Origin: Luidia sarsii
Lineage: Eukaryota > Echinodermata > Asteroidea > Paxillosida > Luidiidae
Direction of reading: 5' to 3'
NCBI GenBank assembly: GCA_949987565.1
Contig: OX465103.1
Location: forward strand, 12,171,145 to 12,235,144
Length of the DNA: 64,000 nucleotides
Shown in pieces: positions 1 through 12,000 of the stretch. The notes beneath the pieces were generated by a model that worked only from the letters and a program-made list of their open reading frames with translations, did not search any database and was not told the DNA's origin. Position 1 is the stretch's first letter, and each line of letters opens with the position of its first letter. The translations under genes and the position numbers were made by a program.

Positions 1-3000
1 ACTGCTTCACCTCCAAGGCAGGGGAGAGACCACGCCCGGGACCTGGGATGCTGAACCAGTGGTACGATGCTTGCACCGGTAAGCCACGGACCTTTTGAAC
101 TTGACTCCCTGGTGTCCGAGTCCCTTCGTCTCAAATCCCAATCCCAAAATGTAGGGTAATCCATGACGTTACGAAGCGTGGAATTTCCTCGTACTTTGCA
201 GGATGGCTTCACTTGTTTCAGGAAGGCTATACCTTTCCCTGAATTTATTGGAAGATTGCCTTGTTTTATTGTCTGAACCAGGAAGTTGAAATATATGAAA
301 ATAACGTTGCCCTGCCCTATCCTGCCCTGCCCTGCCCTGCCCTGCCCTGCCCTGCCCTGCCCTGCCCTGCCCAGCCCAGCCCAGCCCTGCCCAGCCCTGC
401 CCTGCCCAGCCCAGCCCAGCCCAGCCCAGCCCTGCCCTGCCCCGTCCCGCATCGTACCGGTACCGTACCGTACGGGTACCGAGACAATGTCACACTGATA
501 ATTTTTTGTCCTCGTTTCTTCTCTATCTATTCCTCTAAATTCCAATCTGTTCGGTCGATCTTATCACCGGCATTCCTTTCCCCTTTCCCAATCAAAGGAT
601 GGTTTTCTACCTTTGAGCGGGCAGCGTCCGTGACCTTCACCAAGCCCTTCCGCAAGCCGCTGGAAAGCCGCTTCTACGTGAGGCGGGGCAACCCCGGGCG
701 GCTGGACAGCAACAACCTAGCCGGCAAGAAGCTCGGCTTCCTCAACGGGGACGCGTCCAACGAATTCTGCCTGGTCCGAGAGGGTCTCCTGGAGGTAAAG
801 AACAACGGCGTTTTTTTCCCCACTGTTAAAAAAAAGTTACAGGGCAAGAAGGTCTAACGCAGAATCCGGTTTTTTTTTCAACACTGGGGTCTGGTTTTAT
901 AAGCAATGTTGAGAAGGTTTGCAGTGACTCCATGAATCGGATCACATCTCTTTTGAGACCGAGTGTGGCTCTGAAAAGAGCCGGTTATTGTCAGAGCCAC
1001 TCTCTGTCTCAAAAGAGATGTGTTGCGTGCATGGTGTCACGGCAAACCTATACTTGGTACGTCCATCATGCAAACCATCAAATCTTAGCAATGGTGATTT
1101 TTAATTTTATTCAGTGTGACTGCCCCAATCCTTGAACGCAGGCAACAAAATTGAATATTTTTGTCTTTCATTGACTAGTTATAATTTTACAAGATGACCC
1201 TTTGACCAACGCTGCTCAAGTCGTTGTGTTCCATTGGACCCGAAATTTCTTTTACAGAGCGTTTGTGCGTCGGCTCCTCGTAATAGGGGTTATGCGTTGA
1301 CGTCATCACACGCTTGACGACCAATAGCGACGCCATCTTAGAGGGCAAGCGCTTTGCACGCAACCGGCGTGTGTACATGTACATGTACACGTACAATATA
1401 CTGTACACATTAAACACTGCATGTTGTGTACAGCGTAGTATACGTACGTGTGCGAGCGTCGGGAAAATTTCACATCGTTTTCGTCTCGAAATTCGCCCGG
1501 TGTTGTTTGGAAATCAGTACAGACATGACAGCCCAGTTGTCAGCGTATGTTGAAGCACTTTCTGGTGCAGCCAAAGCCAGGTATTTGGAAAAGTTGTCAC
1601 TGTGCGAGCTACGGGAAGATCCCTACTGCATCGATGCTACACGTTTGGAGGCTGAGCCGTCGGTGATTCCAAATGTGAAATGGAATGACATGTACTTGTA
1701 CATGATTTCCACACCAAGTCAACACACAAAGGAAGAAATTCGGGTGAGTTTTATACGAACGTCTTCAGTTGCAACAGATTTTGAGTCAAACAAATCACAT
1801 GTACATCATTAGTTGGGCTGCAATTAATTTAAAATACGTCTTGACGGTCCAGAACTTTGTAGTTTGTCCATACGTCTGACATGTTCGACTACATCATAAA
1901 ACTCCCCTTGCCTAAACAAACCCCCGTCCCAGAGAATTCTGGTTTCGCCGAGGAACCTGATGAAATCCTGGACACACAGCTCTCCTTGCTAGAGGAGCAA
2001 GTCAATCAAAAATTTAAACAAACTGAGACACTACTGCAACTGATGATTGCCTAGATGACATGACAACCTGTTAATGCTACACTTCTTCTCCATCTCTCTT
2101 GTTATCTCTCTTTCTCTCCCTTCCTAAAAAAAAGGATTTGACTTTAATTGGTCAGCAATTCGTCAAGCCTTTCGGCCCTGTGATCAGCAACTTTTCTCTG
2201 ATCTGGCCCCTCTTTCATTATTTTTAAGTAGGCCTAAAGAACGTAAATCTGTTGAGCAATGGGCTCGAACAGAAGAAAATCTTGCGTGAACACATCATCC
2301 TAAACTGGTGGCGATTTGGCCCGCGTACGAGTTGACCAAACCGCATACGAGTTGACCAAGCCGTGTATGAGTTGCCCGGGCCGTGTACGTGTTGATCTGC
2401 GTACGAGTTGACCAATTTGCATACGAGTTGGTAAGCGTACGAGTTGGCCTGTGTACGAGTTGACCTGCTCCCTGATAGGGCTCCCTATCATTCAATCATG
2501 CCGATGATTTATTGAGGTGATGACACTATGAAATGTTCGTTTTCTTTAGATTGACCCTTAGTTTTACTTCTGTCTGCAGGCATGGAAGTCAATGTTGGGT
2601 TCTGACAGCTTCGTAGAAGCTGGTTGGGTCCATGACATGAGATTATATACCTACCAACTGGAAAATGGGGAGAGGAGACACGTTGTGCGTGGCAGAGTCA
2701 AGCACAGCCAACGGATGTCTGCCACCCCTCTTTCTCCCTGGTTTGTTGCAGAGAAGTCTGGGGAAATTCTCGCTGCACACTGCACGTGTATGGCTGGGTA
2801 AGTGATACTTTTTTGGAATTATTATACAAATAAAAAACACCACTTTTGCTGTATGTATTTGGAAACTGTTTTGAGAGAAAACAAAAGTACATGTACAATT
2901 GTACATGTATATTTCATTGTATAATTATTATGACAGTATTTAGTGTACTGTTCAATTGCATGTCATCTGCAGATCGTGGTTTTCGCATCACATTCTAAAA

Positions 3001-6000
3001 ACCCTCTGGTGGTTTTCATTGACAGTGACTTAAAATTTGCGCTTTGATTTTTGTCTTCATGTTATTGTTGTTTGCAGCTTAGGAGAAGCCTGTTCGCATA
3101 TTGCAGCCCTGATGTCTGCAGTCATAAAAGCGAACCAGACGAGGCGTGATGCAGGAACAGACTCCTGCACCTCCCAAAAATGTGCATGGTTGCCGCCAAA
3201 GAAGGATGTAAGTGAATGATCTTTTTTTTGGAGGGGGGGGGGCTGTTGGTAATTTTTTTTTTTTTTTTTTTTTTTTTAGATTACATTGTTATTTTCTCCT
3301 TTTCAATTTTGTTGTTTGTAACCAAAGGTTTCTCCTGCTGAAGTCTCCCATATCAACTTTACTCGTCCGACCTCAAGCAACAAGAGGCAGAGAACAGTTT
3401 TGAAGCAGATGAGTGACCGCAATATACCTCCACCAACAGATGAGGAGTTTGCTGCATTCCATGCATCTTTGGCACTGGCATCTGCAAGGCCAGTTGTGCA
3501 CCGAGTGATGGACGAATTTGCTGCTGATTTCATTCCAGCAGCAACAACTGATAGATATCCGAAGCTGTTGTCTTCACTGTATGACCCAGCCAGCTTGGAT
3601 CTGACCTATCCTGATTTGCTCACAAAGTGTGTGACACTGGCAGATTCATTGGAGGTAATTCTTTGGTCTTAAGTTTGGTACCCCTAAAGTAATTGAGTTC
3701 ATGTTTAAGGCCTTTTCACACCAGACAAATCTCGGGGTTGATGCGGGGTTGAAGATCGGTGGTGATTTACACTTTTCAAACCCGTGTCTATCCCGAGATT
3801 TACTTCGACGGGGGTTGAACTCAACCCTGTAAAATTCAATAATTTTATTTTTTTCCTCTTCAGATTACTCAGGAGCAGATTGATTACCTTGAAGAGGCAA
3901 CACGGAATCAGGCATCCAACAAACACTGGTTTTCCCATCGAGCAGGGAGGATAACTGCCTCAATCTTCAAGTCTGCTGCTCGCACAAATCCTGACCTGCC
4001 AGCTAATAGCTTAATTAAGAGAGTGTGCTACCCTGAAGCGTTTCGCTTCTCCACTTCTGCCACAAGGTAATTGTTGTTACCAAGAACACTGTAGTAGAGA
4101 CTTAGTGACAATTTAGGAAGGCCGCTATCTAAGAGCTGAATATCTCAGATGGTTAAAGCACTGGTATGTTAAACCAGTGGAATCTGGTTCAAGGAAGAAA
4201 GTGAATACTGAATAGGGCATGGATGAGTAACAAAGGACATCAAAGGGAAGGGCAAGGAGTAGGGTAGGGATTAGTGAGAAGAGGGGAAAGATCAAAGAGG
4301 GAAATGTGGAGGAGTGAACACAAAAGAAGGATTAACAGAAAGCTTGTGTGGTGTTAGTCATTACCCTCCTGGTGGTTGAATAGTCCGAAGACGCTTCATC
4401 CAGATTTTCTCAAGGCTAAGCCGGACAGTATCACTACGGTGACCAAGGGATTCTATGCCTTTGAGAAAGATCCTGCTAGGATCGAATATCACTTGCTTGA
4501 AACGTTAACATAGCTTGTGGCTTTTAACTTGCAGATGGGGATGTGATCACGAAAGCGTCGCAAAGACTACCTACCTGGAGGAAGAAGGAGCAAAGCATCA
4601 GAACTTGACCTTGAGAGATACTGGCTTGACAATAAGCAGGCAGTATCCTTTCATTGGTGCTTCACCTGATGGCCTGCTACACTGCGAATGCTGTGGAGAC
4701 AGGCTGTTAGAGGTGAAATGTCCTTATTGTTGTAAGGACGGTCTTCACACCACTGACATCCCCAAGCAGTTTTGTCTGGCAAAGATGCAAGACGGATGGC
4801 ATCTGAAGAGGGACCACCAGTACTTTTTTCAGGTGCAGGCACAATTGAATGTGTGCGGCATTCAGAAAGGAGTTTTTGTTGTCTGGAACAACGAGGGTAT
4901 AATTGTGGAGGAGATAGTTCGTGATGAGCATTTTTTTTCGGAGACAGTTTCATCTGTCAAGGATTTTTTTATTAAAGGTGTTCTGCCAGAACTAGTGGGT
5001 AAATGGCTCACCCGCAAACCAGTGCAAGGTGCACACGGAACAGTTCAGGCTCTGGAGCCATTAGAAGACCAGTCTGATGTCACTGAAGACCAGCAGAATC
5101 ACCAATGGTGCTACTGTGATAAACCATCGTATGGAGAGATGGTAGTGTGCATGAACAAGGCATGCACCATCAAACGTTTTCATGCAGAATGTCTGCTCAT
5201 TCGTGTACCTCCCAAAAAAAGGTGGTACTGTCCCCACTGCAGGAAACTGTCCAAGTTTACAAGAGGTTCAAAGAAAAATCCAATAATTTGATCTTGCAAA
5301 ATAATGTAGTTTTTCTCAAGAACAGGGCCTACAGGCATCAAGTAGGATGTTTGCATTATCTGTTTAATGTAATCATTGAAATGCATTAAAATTTGTTATT
5401 TTGAGGAGCACATTGCTCATATTCATCATTTTTTAAGACAGAAAATGTACCGGGTCCTATTTTAATATGGTGAGCCATATAAACTAGTACAATTCATGTA
5501 TAATTAATGATGTACACTGTACACAGATACAAATTGATATCAAACTAGTTTTGAGGTTTTATTTCTTCAAAGGTCATATTGTTTTCTATTGCATGTTGGC
5601 TTCAATTTTTATATACAGCTGTACATTGTAATAACACAAGTACATGTATTACTGTTATAATTCTGGTGTCACATCCCAGGGTGCATTCCTTATTTAGTTT
5701 CAACGTCATGATTTTAATCAAGAGGAACCACTCCTGGGCACATGTTCACAAAAGCACAAGCAACATGAACAATTTTGTTTACAGTCACCTCTGGAGAATT
5801 TTTGTCATTAACTAGTGCAATTGGGATACGGCTAAGCTTGGGCGGTTCTCCCGGTTCCAAGTGGAACCGCGGTTCCAAAATGGGAACCGGAACCGTGGTT
5901 CCGCTTTTTTTTGGAACCGGGTACCCGCTTTGGACGGTTCCCGCTTCAGAGGAACCGGTTCCAAACTCTGTGGCCAGCGCGGCCCAGCGCACATTTAGCG

Positions 6001-9000
6001 AACACGCAGTCACGCAATGGCCTGGCCCCAACCATGGATAACTTATGCAATGTTGGTTTGTACATGCACAGTGCAATGGGTGCATGACACATGTACATGT
6101 ACAATTTACTTTGTATGCCTGTAAATTCACAACAATCGAACGCAGGCTGCTACTGTGGTACTGCACGTGGCAGCAATAAGCAACGCATTGAATGACCCCA
6201 TTCGATCGTGGATAATTCTGTACGCATACATTGTACTACAGCCTACACGCACTGTACTTGTGTTGCCGTGTGGTGCAAGTCTGAGTAGGGCTCCCAAGCA
6301 TGTGTGATTTCATCAGTATTTCATCGGCTACCAATGCCCAATCACGCGATTCTTTTACAGACCACATGGTTGTGACGGGTTCACTTGGCTCCCTAGGCAG
6401 AGATATATTTATCTCGTCTTGTTACTTGTGTTCTTACATTGTTCTGCACGTACATACGGCCGGACTCGCGCGGCTCCAGCGTAGGACTCGGCTATTGCAC
6501 GATTGCATTGGACTCGGACCCGGTTCCTTCGCGGGGGGGAGGTACCAGATTTGGAACCGGGTATTTGGCTCGGGAAGTGTCCCAGCTTTGGAACCGGGTA
6601 TTTGGCTCGGGAAGTGTCCCAGCTTTGGAACCGGGTATTTGGCTCGGGAAGTGTCCCAGGTTTGGAACCGGGTATTTGGCTCGGGAAGTGTCCCAGCTTT
6701 GGAACCGGGTATTTGGCTCGGGAGGTGTCCCAGCTTTGGAACCGGGTATTTGGCTCGGGAGGTGTCCCAGGAATGGAGTTTTGGTACGGCGTGGCGTGGG
6801 GTGGGGTTCGTGTATTGCTATGGGAGCGGATTCGGTACAGCGTTGTGTGGGGTGGGGTTCGTGTATGGCTATGGCAGCGGATTCGGTACGGCGTTGTGTG
6901 GGGTGGGGTTCGTGTATTGCATGGGAGCGGATTCGGTACAGCGTTGTGTGGGGTGGGGTTCGTGTATTGCATGGGAGCGGATTCGGTACGACGTTGTGTG
7001 GGGTGGGGTTCGTGTATTGCATGGGAGCGGACTCGGTACGGCGTGGGGTGGGTTGGGGTTCGTGTATTGCATGCATGGCAGCGGATTCGGTACAGCGTTG
7101 TGTGGGGTGGGTTCGTGTATTGCTATGGCAGAGGATTCGGTACGGCGCGCCGCGTTGTGTGGGGTGGGGTTCGTGTGTTGCATGGGAGCGGATTCGGTAC
7201 AGCGTTGTGTGGGGTGGGTTCGTGTATTGCTATGGCAGAGGATTCGGTACGGCGCGCCGCGTTGTGTGGGGTGGGGTTCGTGTGTTGCATGGGAGCGGAT
7301 TCGGTACAGCGTTGTGTGGGGTGGGGTTCGTGTATTGCACGGGATTCGGGACAGTGTTGGGTTCGAGTTTTGCGTGGGATTCGGGACCACGTGCATCTCG
7401 GGGTATTGCGTGGGATTCGGGACCACGTGCGTCTCGGGGTATTGTATGGGATTCGGGACCACGTGCGTCTCGGGGTATTGCGTGGGATTCGGGACCACGT
7501 GCGTCTCGGGGTATTGCGTGGGATTCGGGACCACGTGCGTCTCGGGGTATTGTATGGGATTCGGGACGGCGTGGGGCTATGATGTTGCACGGGATTCGGG
7601 ACGGCGTGGGGCTATGGTGTTGCACGGGATTCGGGACGGCGTGGGGCTATGGTGCTGCACGGGATTCGGGACCGCGTGGGGCTATGGTCTTGCACGGGAT
7701 TCGGGACCGCGTGGGGCTCGGGATCGCGTACGTGGGGCCCCGGTGTTGCTCGGGATTCTGGACTGCGTGGGGCTCGGGTATTGCTCAGGATTCGGGACCG
7801 CGCGGGGCTCGGGTATTGCTCGGGATATGGGACAGTGTTGGGTCCGAGTTTTGCGTGGGATTTGGGACCGACACGGCTATTTGCGCTAGCTGTCGGCTCC
7901 AGCGATTGCTGGTGTTTGAATCGGGGACTGCAGGCGTTGGAATCGAGGACTCGGGAAGTAGCCACGTGGTACATTTTGTCCGTAGCGTACCTGCCGAAGT
8001 TATCCATGTTACTGTACCTGGCCAACCATGCTGGCGCGCGTCCAATAAACAACCAAAAGGTAATGGCTTGACCCTTCCACTTTCTACGGGTGAATTTACT
8101 CAAAGGGTTTTATTCCCTGTTCTTAATATGCCATGCAGAATTGCTTTTGAATAGAGGATCGTAAAATCTAAACATGTTTTCAAATCTAAATCTATATCAA
8201 TCTACGGTTTATTCATCGGTCTACAGAAATTATTTTTTCCATCGAAATGAAATCAAATCACCCCTTTTTTAAGAATGGGAAGACCCGAGTTTGGGTTTGG
8301 ATGATTCCATTCGTTTAACGGTTTCGTTATTGAACCGCGTTGTATTTTCCGTTAAAAATATTGGGCAAATGAGCAGCCAAACAATTCAAGCAAATCTTTT
8401 AAACATGTCTCATACATCCTATTGATACATGAATGACAATCAGACTGCCAAACCAGCATTCGGTATACTTTATCAATGCATTGAAGCAAAATTAAGTCGC
8501 CATAAAAGACGCGCATGTAGTTGAACCTTCCAAGCTCATGGCGGTGTCTGCGAAACCGCGCTCACTGAGGTCTTTTTGTTTTTTATTAAATCTTATGTTT
8601 TTCTTTGTTTTTTAGGAACCGGTTCTATCTCGGAACCGCGGTTCCTAACTGGAACCGGAACCGGTTCCCAAAATCCTGGAACCGCCCAAGCCTATATACG
8701 GCTTTGGAGAATTGTGTACTTCTGTTTAACCATTCCGATTACCCGTTCAACATGAATTCCTACACATGACAGTTCCCTACTCCAATCAACGTCAACTTTT
8801 TCAAGTTGCTTTTTACCACATGTGAATGGGGGCACTTTCACCTCAGCCATTGCCATTCCGCAGTAGTCATTTACAAAAAATCCCCTATCACCTATAACAA
8901 GATCCCCTGGTAAAAGTTTGTCTACGAGGCCACTGTTCTGTGTGATATTCGTGTCTGAAGCACGCCCTCCCCAGCAATTACTTAAAAAACAAATGGAACC

Positions 9001-12000
9001 TTGTGGTGTAATACCAATCAGAAACTTGAGTGTGGAATGATGTTTGTAGTTACTCCAAACTTGAGCTCTTGCCAGTAAATCCGAGGGCTGTTCAATAAAA
9101 ACTTCAGTACAGTCAATAATAACAGCACATTTTCCAAAAAAACGTCTGAACGAGCTTGGCATGCTCTTGCGCAAAGCATCGCGACTAGGCCAGTGAATAA
9201 GGGACAGTGTCTTAACAAACATAATGTCTAGAATACAGTGAAAATTTCTCGAAACCGTTGATTGATTCACTCCAAATCTATATGCCAAATCATCATCAGC
9301 AAGGTTCAAACGCAGTTTCATGAAAAACATTAACACCTTATGAAACTGGGACAGTTTTCTACAACCTGGAAGGGCACCTAGTATCAGCGCAAAAAGGGCA
9401 GAGAACACGCCCCATGAAGGAAGCCCTGTGTAGAACTTAATCTTCGCATCATCTTTGAAGTCCTCTTCTAGCAGACCCGTTTGATTCACCCTTTCCTCCA
9501 GCTCACGAACCTGGCCCCTCAGAGCAATATTGTCTCTTTCGAGTTGCTGGATTTGTTGTTCAAAAGAACTGATGTTATCCGATGACAGTTCTGTTTGAGC
9601 CTCGACTCCTGATGGCTCTGCGTAGGTGTTCTGTTCCTGCTCTGGGTTGTCGGCACTTTGGCGCCGTTTGTGAAGCTCAAGTAGTATTGAAGCTGTCGCC
9701 ACATCATCTGCCTTTCTTTTACGCTGAGCCAGTCGTTCAAAACGTCCAGGTGCTCCCTCGTGTCTTGAGTACCCCATGTTTTGAGTAGGAGACCAATCAG
9801 GATTGTTGGTGTCATGTAGGTAAGCTGGCTTTCCTGCGTGAAAATTTTAAAAATGTTTTAGAGGACATACAATTTGTGCAGGGTTCGATATTATTAAACT
9901 CATAAATTTCGGTCAATTATATATGTGACCAGGCACAGCGACATGAGGAATATCACAACAAAACACTTTTCCAGTAAACAACGCCTGAAGTCAAAGTATC
10001 TTCTCAATTCGATTAAAAATCAATTTATTTATTTTTGCATTTTCGGAAAGTTAATGTATTGGAGGATGTTATGTTCAAAGGATTTTTCCGAAATCCGTCT
10101 CTAAATGTTGAAAAAACGAGTGTTTGTGTACTGTTTCCATGAACCATCTTTACTTGAGTTACGATGGATTGTAAAATCGGCTCCAGGTTTCATAGCGCAT
10201 GAGTAGGGTTCGTCTAATTTTCATTTTTGTATGAGAAAGCCTCATTATAAAGCCTACCTTGAATAAAGTGTAAGGAGCACACCCGCGACGATTTGGAAGG
10301 TACCCATCCGTCACGCTTGATGTTAGCGATCCATTTCTCTCGCCGTTCTTTCGAAAGTTTCGCTGAGTGCTCACCGTGGTGAAGTAAAACAGTGGGAATG
10401 CAGAAAAAGGACACTCCTTTGTCTCGGTTACTGCGGTTGCCACAGCCGACCACGCAACAGAAATTCACCATTTTCGGACGTTTTCGCAGCTACACTCTCG
10501 ATGAAAACGAAGGACGCTATGTGCATGTACACACACGTACTCGTACGAACGCGTACTACACTCTGTTGCTAGCCTCTGGCTTGTCCTCTGAGAGAGGGCG
10601 CCCTTCAGTTACTAAGTATGTCTGACGTCATACGCATAACCTCTATTCATTGCTCGTTGGGAAGCTATAGGCCTACGATCCAAAATGCTGAAACGTCTGG
10701 CCTGTTGTAAGCCCGTGTCCGGCTTTGCCTTGACCACGGCCGTGAACAATGCACAAGCCGTTATAGCTGACGGCCTCCATGGGCGTGTGTGCATAGATGC
10801 CACGTGATTCTGAGAGGGCCAATTAGGACCGAGGGAAAACGCATGCGCACCTCCGAATCACGACTCATTGATTAAAGAGCACCCGGATTGGGCCCAGATC
10901 ACTGGTACCCTCCGAGACTGGTACCAGGGAGGACCGATAACACGGGCCTTGTTTACTGCTGTAGTGACTCGTGCATGGTCCCTGCATATAACCCCAGTGT
11001 ATCAGTTCATATTTCTTTTCAGGCTATGTCTTTTTTTCGTCTATTGGACAGGAGGAACAGCTTACACCCGATAAAATCGTCCACTTCACCAGTCGGGCGA
11101 GCATCATCAATGCCGTGAACACAGGCGCAGTAAGTGTATATATGGACAGCTATGTGTATGCGGTATAGGCATAATGGTATATTGGTTCTCGTTGCTACTT
11201 TTCGGAAAAATCACCTTCAGTTTTACACGGGGCCTATTCAAATTCGATTTCAAAACAGATGCTATCTTGTTTGGGCATTGCAGCATTGAACGAAGTCGTT
11301 CGATTTCAGGTTCAGTTCTCCCTGTACAAAGAACCGCTTAAGTAATACAAAAAAAAAACACCAGGAGGGAAAGATCAGTAGTGCTAAAAAGTATAGTAGG
11401 AAAAAATACCACAGTGATGTATCGTACCGAAAGGCACTTATAAAATCAATTACAAATTGCCTGTCAATGTGCATATTTGGGAGATCGCATATTAATCAAT
11501 GTAATGTTTTTAGGTTCATCCCGTGTTTGTTGTCGGCATCATTCACCCCCTCCTATGCCTTTTCCGTTTCCTCCCTGTTTTCGTTGTTGTCCTCTTCCTC
11601 CTCCTTCACCTCCTCCACCTCCTTGTCCTCCCCTCTTCTTCATCCTCCCCGCCGTCCTCAGCGTCCCCGTCCCATCCTCGTCCTCATTCTCCTCTACCTC
11701 CTCCTTCATCTCCTCCTTGTCTTCCTTCCCTCTTCCTATCGTTTCCCCCCTCGTTCTCCTCTTCCTCCACCCTGTCCTCTTCCCTTCCTCCTCCCCTCCA
11801 CCTTGTCCTCCTCCCTTCCTCCTCCACCCCATCCTTGTCCCCCTCCGCCAATCCGCATCTGCTCTCCTCCCATCCACACCCTGTCTAGTAAACTGGGGTA
11901 TGTAATGAGATTTGTGATTTGCCCTTTACTCGTATTAGGTCGACGCTGTTTTTGGCAACACCCACTTCTACAGTCTGGGCACGGATCTGGACTCGCTGAG

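Larger units (their letters stand above)
5834..8695. mobile_element. non-autonomous hAT-like element nested in the transposase exon
   Basis: The 2862-bp insert is flanked by an exact 8-bp direct repeat, ATACGGCT (5826-5833 and 8696-8703), the duplication length of hAT transposons. The ends AAGCTTGGGCGGTTC and (reverse complement) ATAGGCTTGGGCGGTTCC form short terminal inverted repeats. Both subterminal regions are packed with GGAACCG/CGGTTCC words, likely transposase-binding sites by analogy with hAT elements. The interior is mostly minisatellite (6548-7870), with unique sequence at about 6000-6540 and 7870-8620. No transposase frame is present. Long open frames on both strands come from stop-poor GC-rich repeats. 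Confidence 0.85.
5714..10471 (-). pseudogene. THAP-domain DDE transposase (HTH_4 / DDE_4 type), split by a nested element
   Basis: Exon 1 is 10471-10258; exon 2 begins at 9833 and is interrupted at 8696, resuming at 5825 and ending with TAA at 5714. Rejoined, it would be 487 residues. Domains: N-terminal THAP zinc finger (C5/C6-x-C10 ... C65-x2-H68); then a coiled coil (about ERDNIALRGQVRELEER); a helix-turn-helix (ADDDLAYRFGVNQSTVSR); and a DDE_4 catalytic domain with candidate acidic residues in IIDCTEVF, VIGDRGFF and HVERVIG. All three lie before the break. As it stands the frame ends at a TAG two codons past SR, 451 residues, losing the last 37 residues of the native C terminus (NKIVHVACAFVNM ... 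PLD), which remain at 5825-5714. The gene converges on YqaJ, their stops being 420 bp apart. Confidence 0.85.
1285..10644. mobile_element. ISL2EU-like two-gene DNA transposon, 9.36 kb, with nested insertion
   Basis: The left end AGGGGTTATGCGT-TGACGTCA (from 1285) is matched by the reverse complement of the right end, AGAGGTTATGCGTATGACGTCA (to 10644). Both ends are flanked by AT (1283-1284 and 10645-10646), as expected for a 2-bp target duplication. Inside are two convergent genes: a SWIM/YqaJ/PHD protein on the plus strand (1525-5291) and a THAP/DDE transposase on the minus strand (10471-5714). From memory, this gene pair and a 2-bp AT duplication mark the ISL2EU superfamily; I could not check a database. 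Without the nested element the transposon would be 6490 bp. The transposase is broken, so this copy is probably not autonomous. It lies in an intron of the solute-binding-like gene, on that gene's strand for YqaJ and opposite for the transposase. Confidence 0.85.

Noticed and set aside
6300..8154. Long overlapping open frames (up to 571 codons) in the hAT-like element
   Set aside because: They consist of tandem repeats open in all three frames on both strands; no domain, no codon bias, no splice context.
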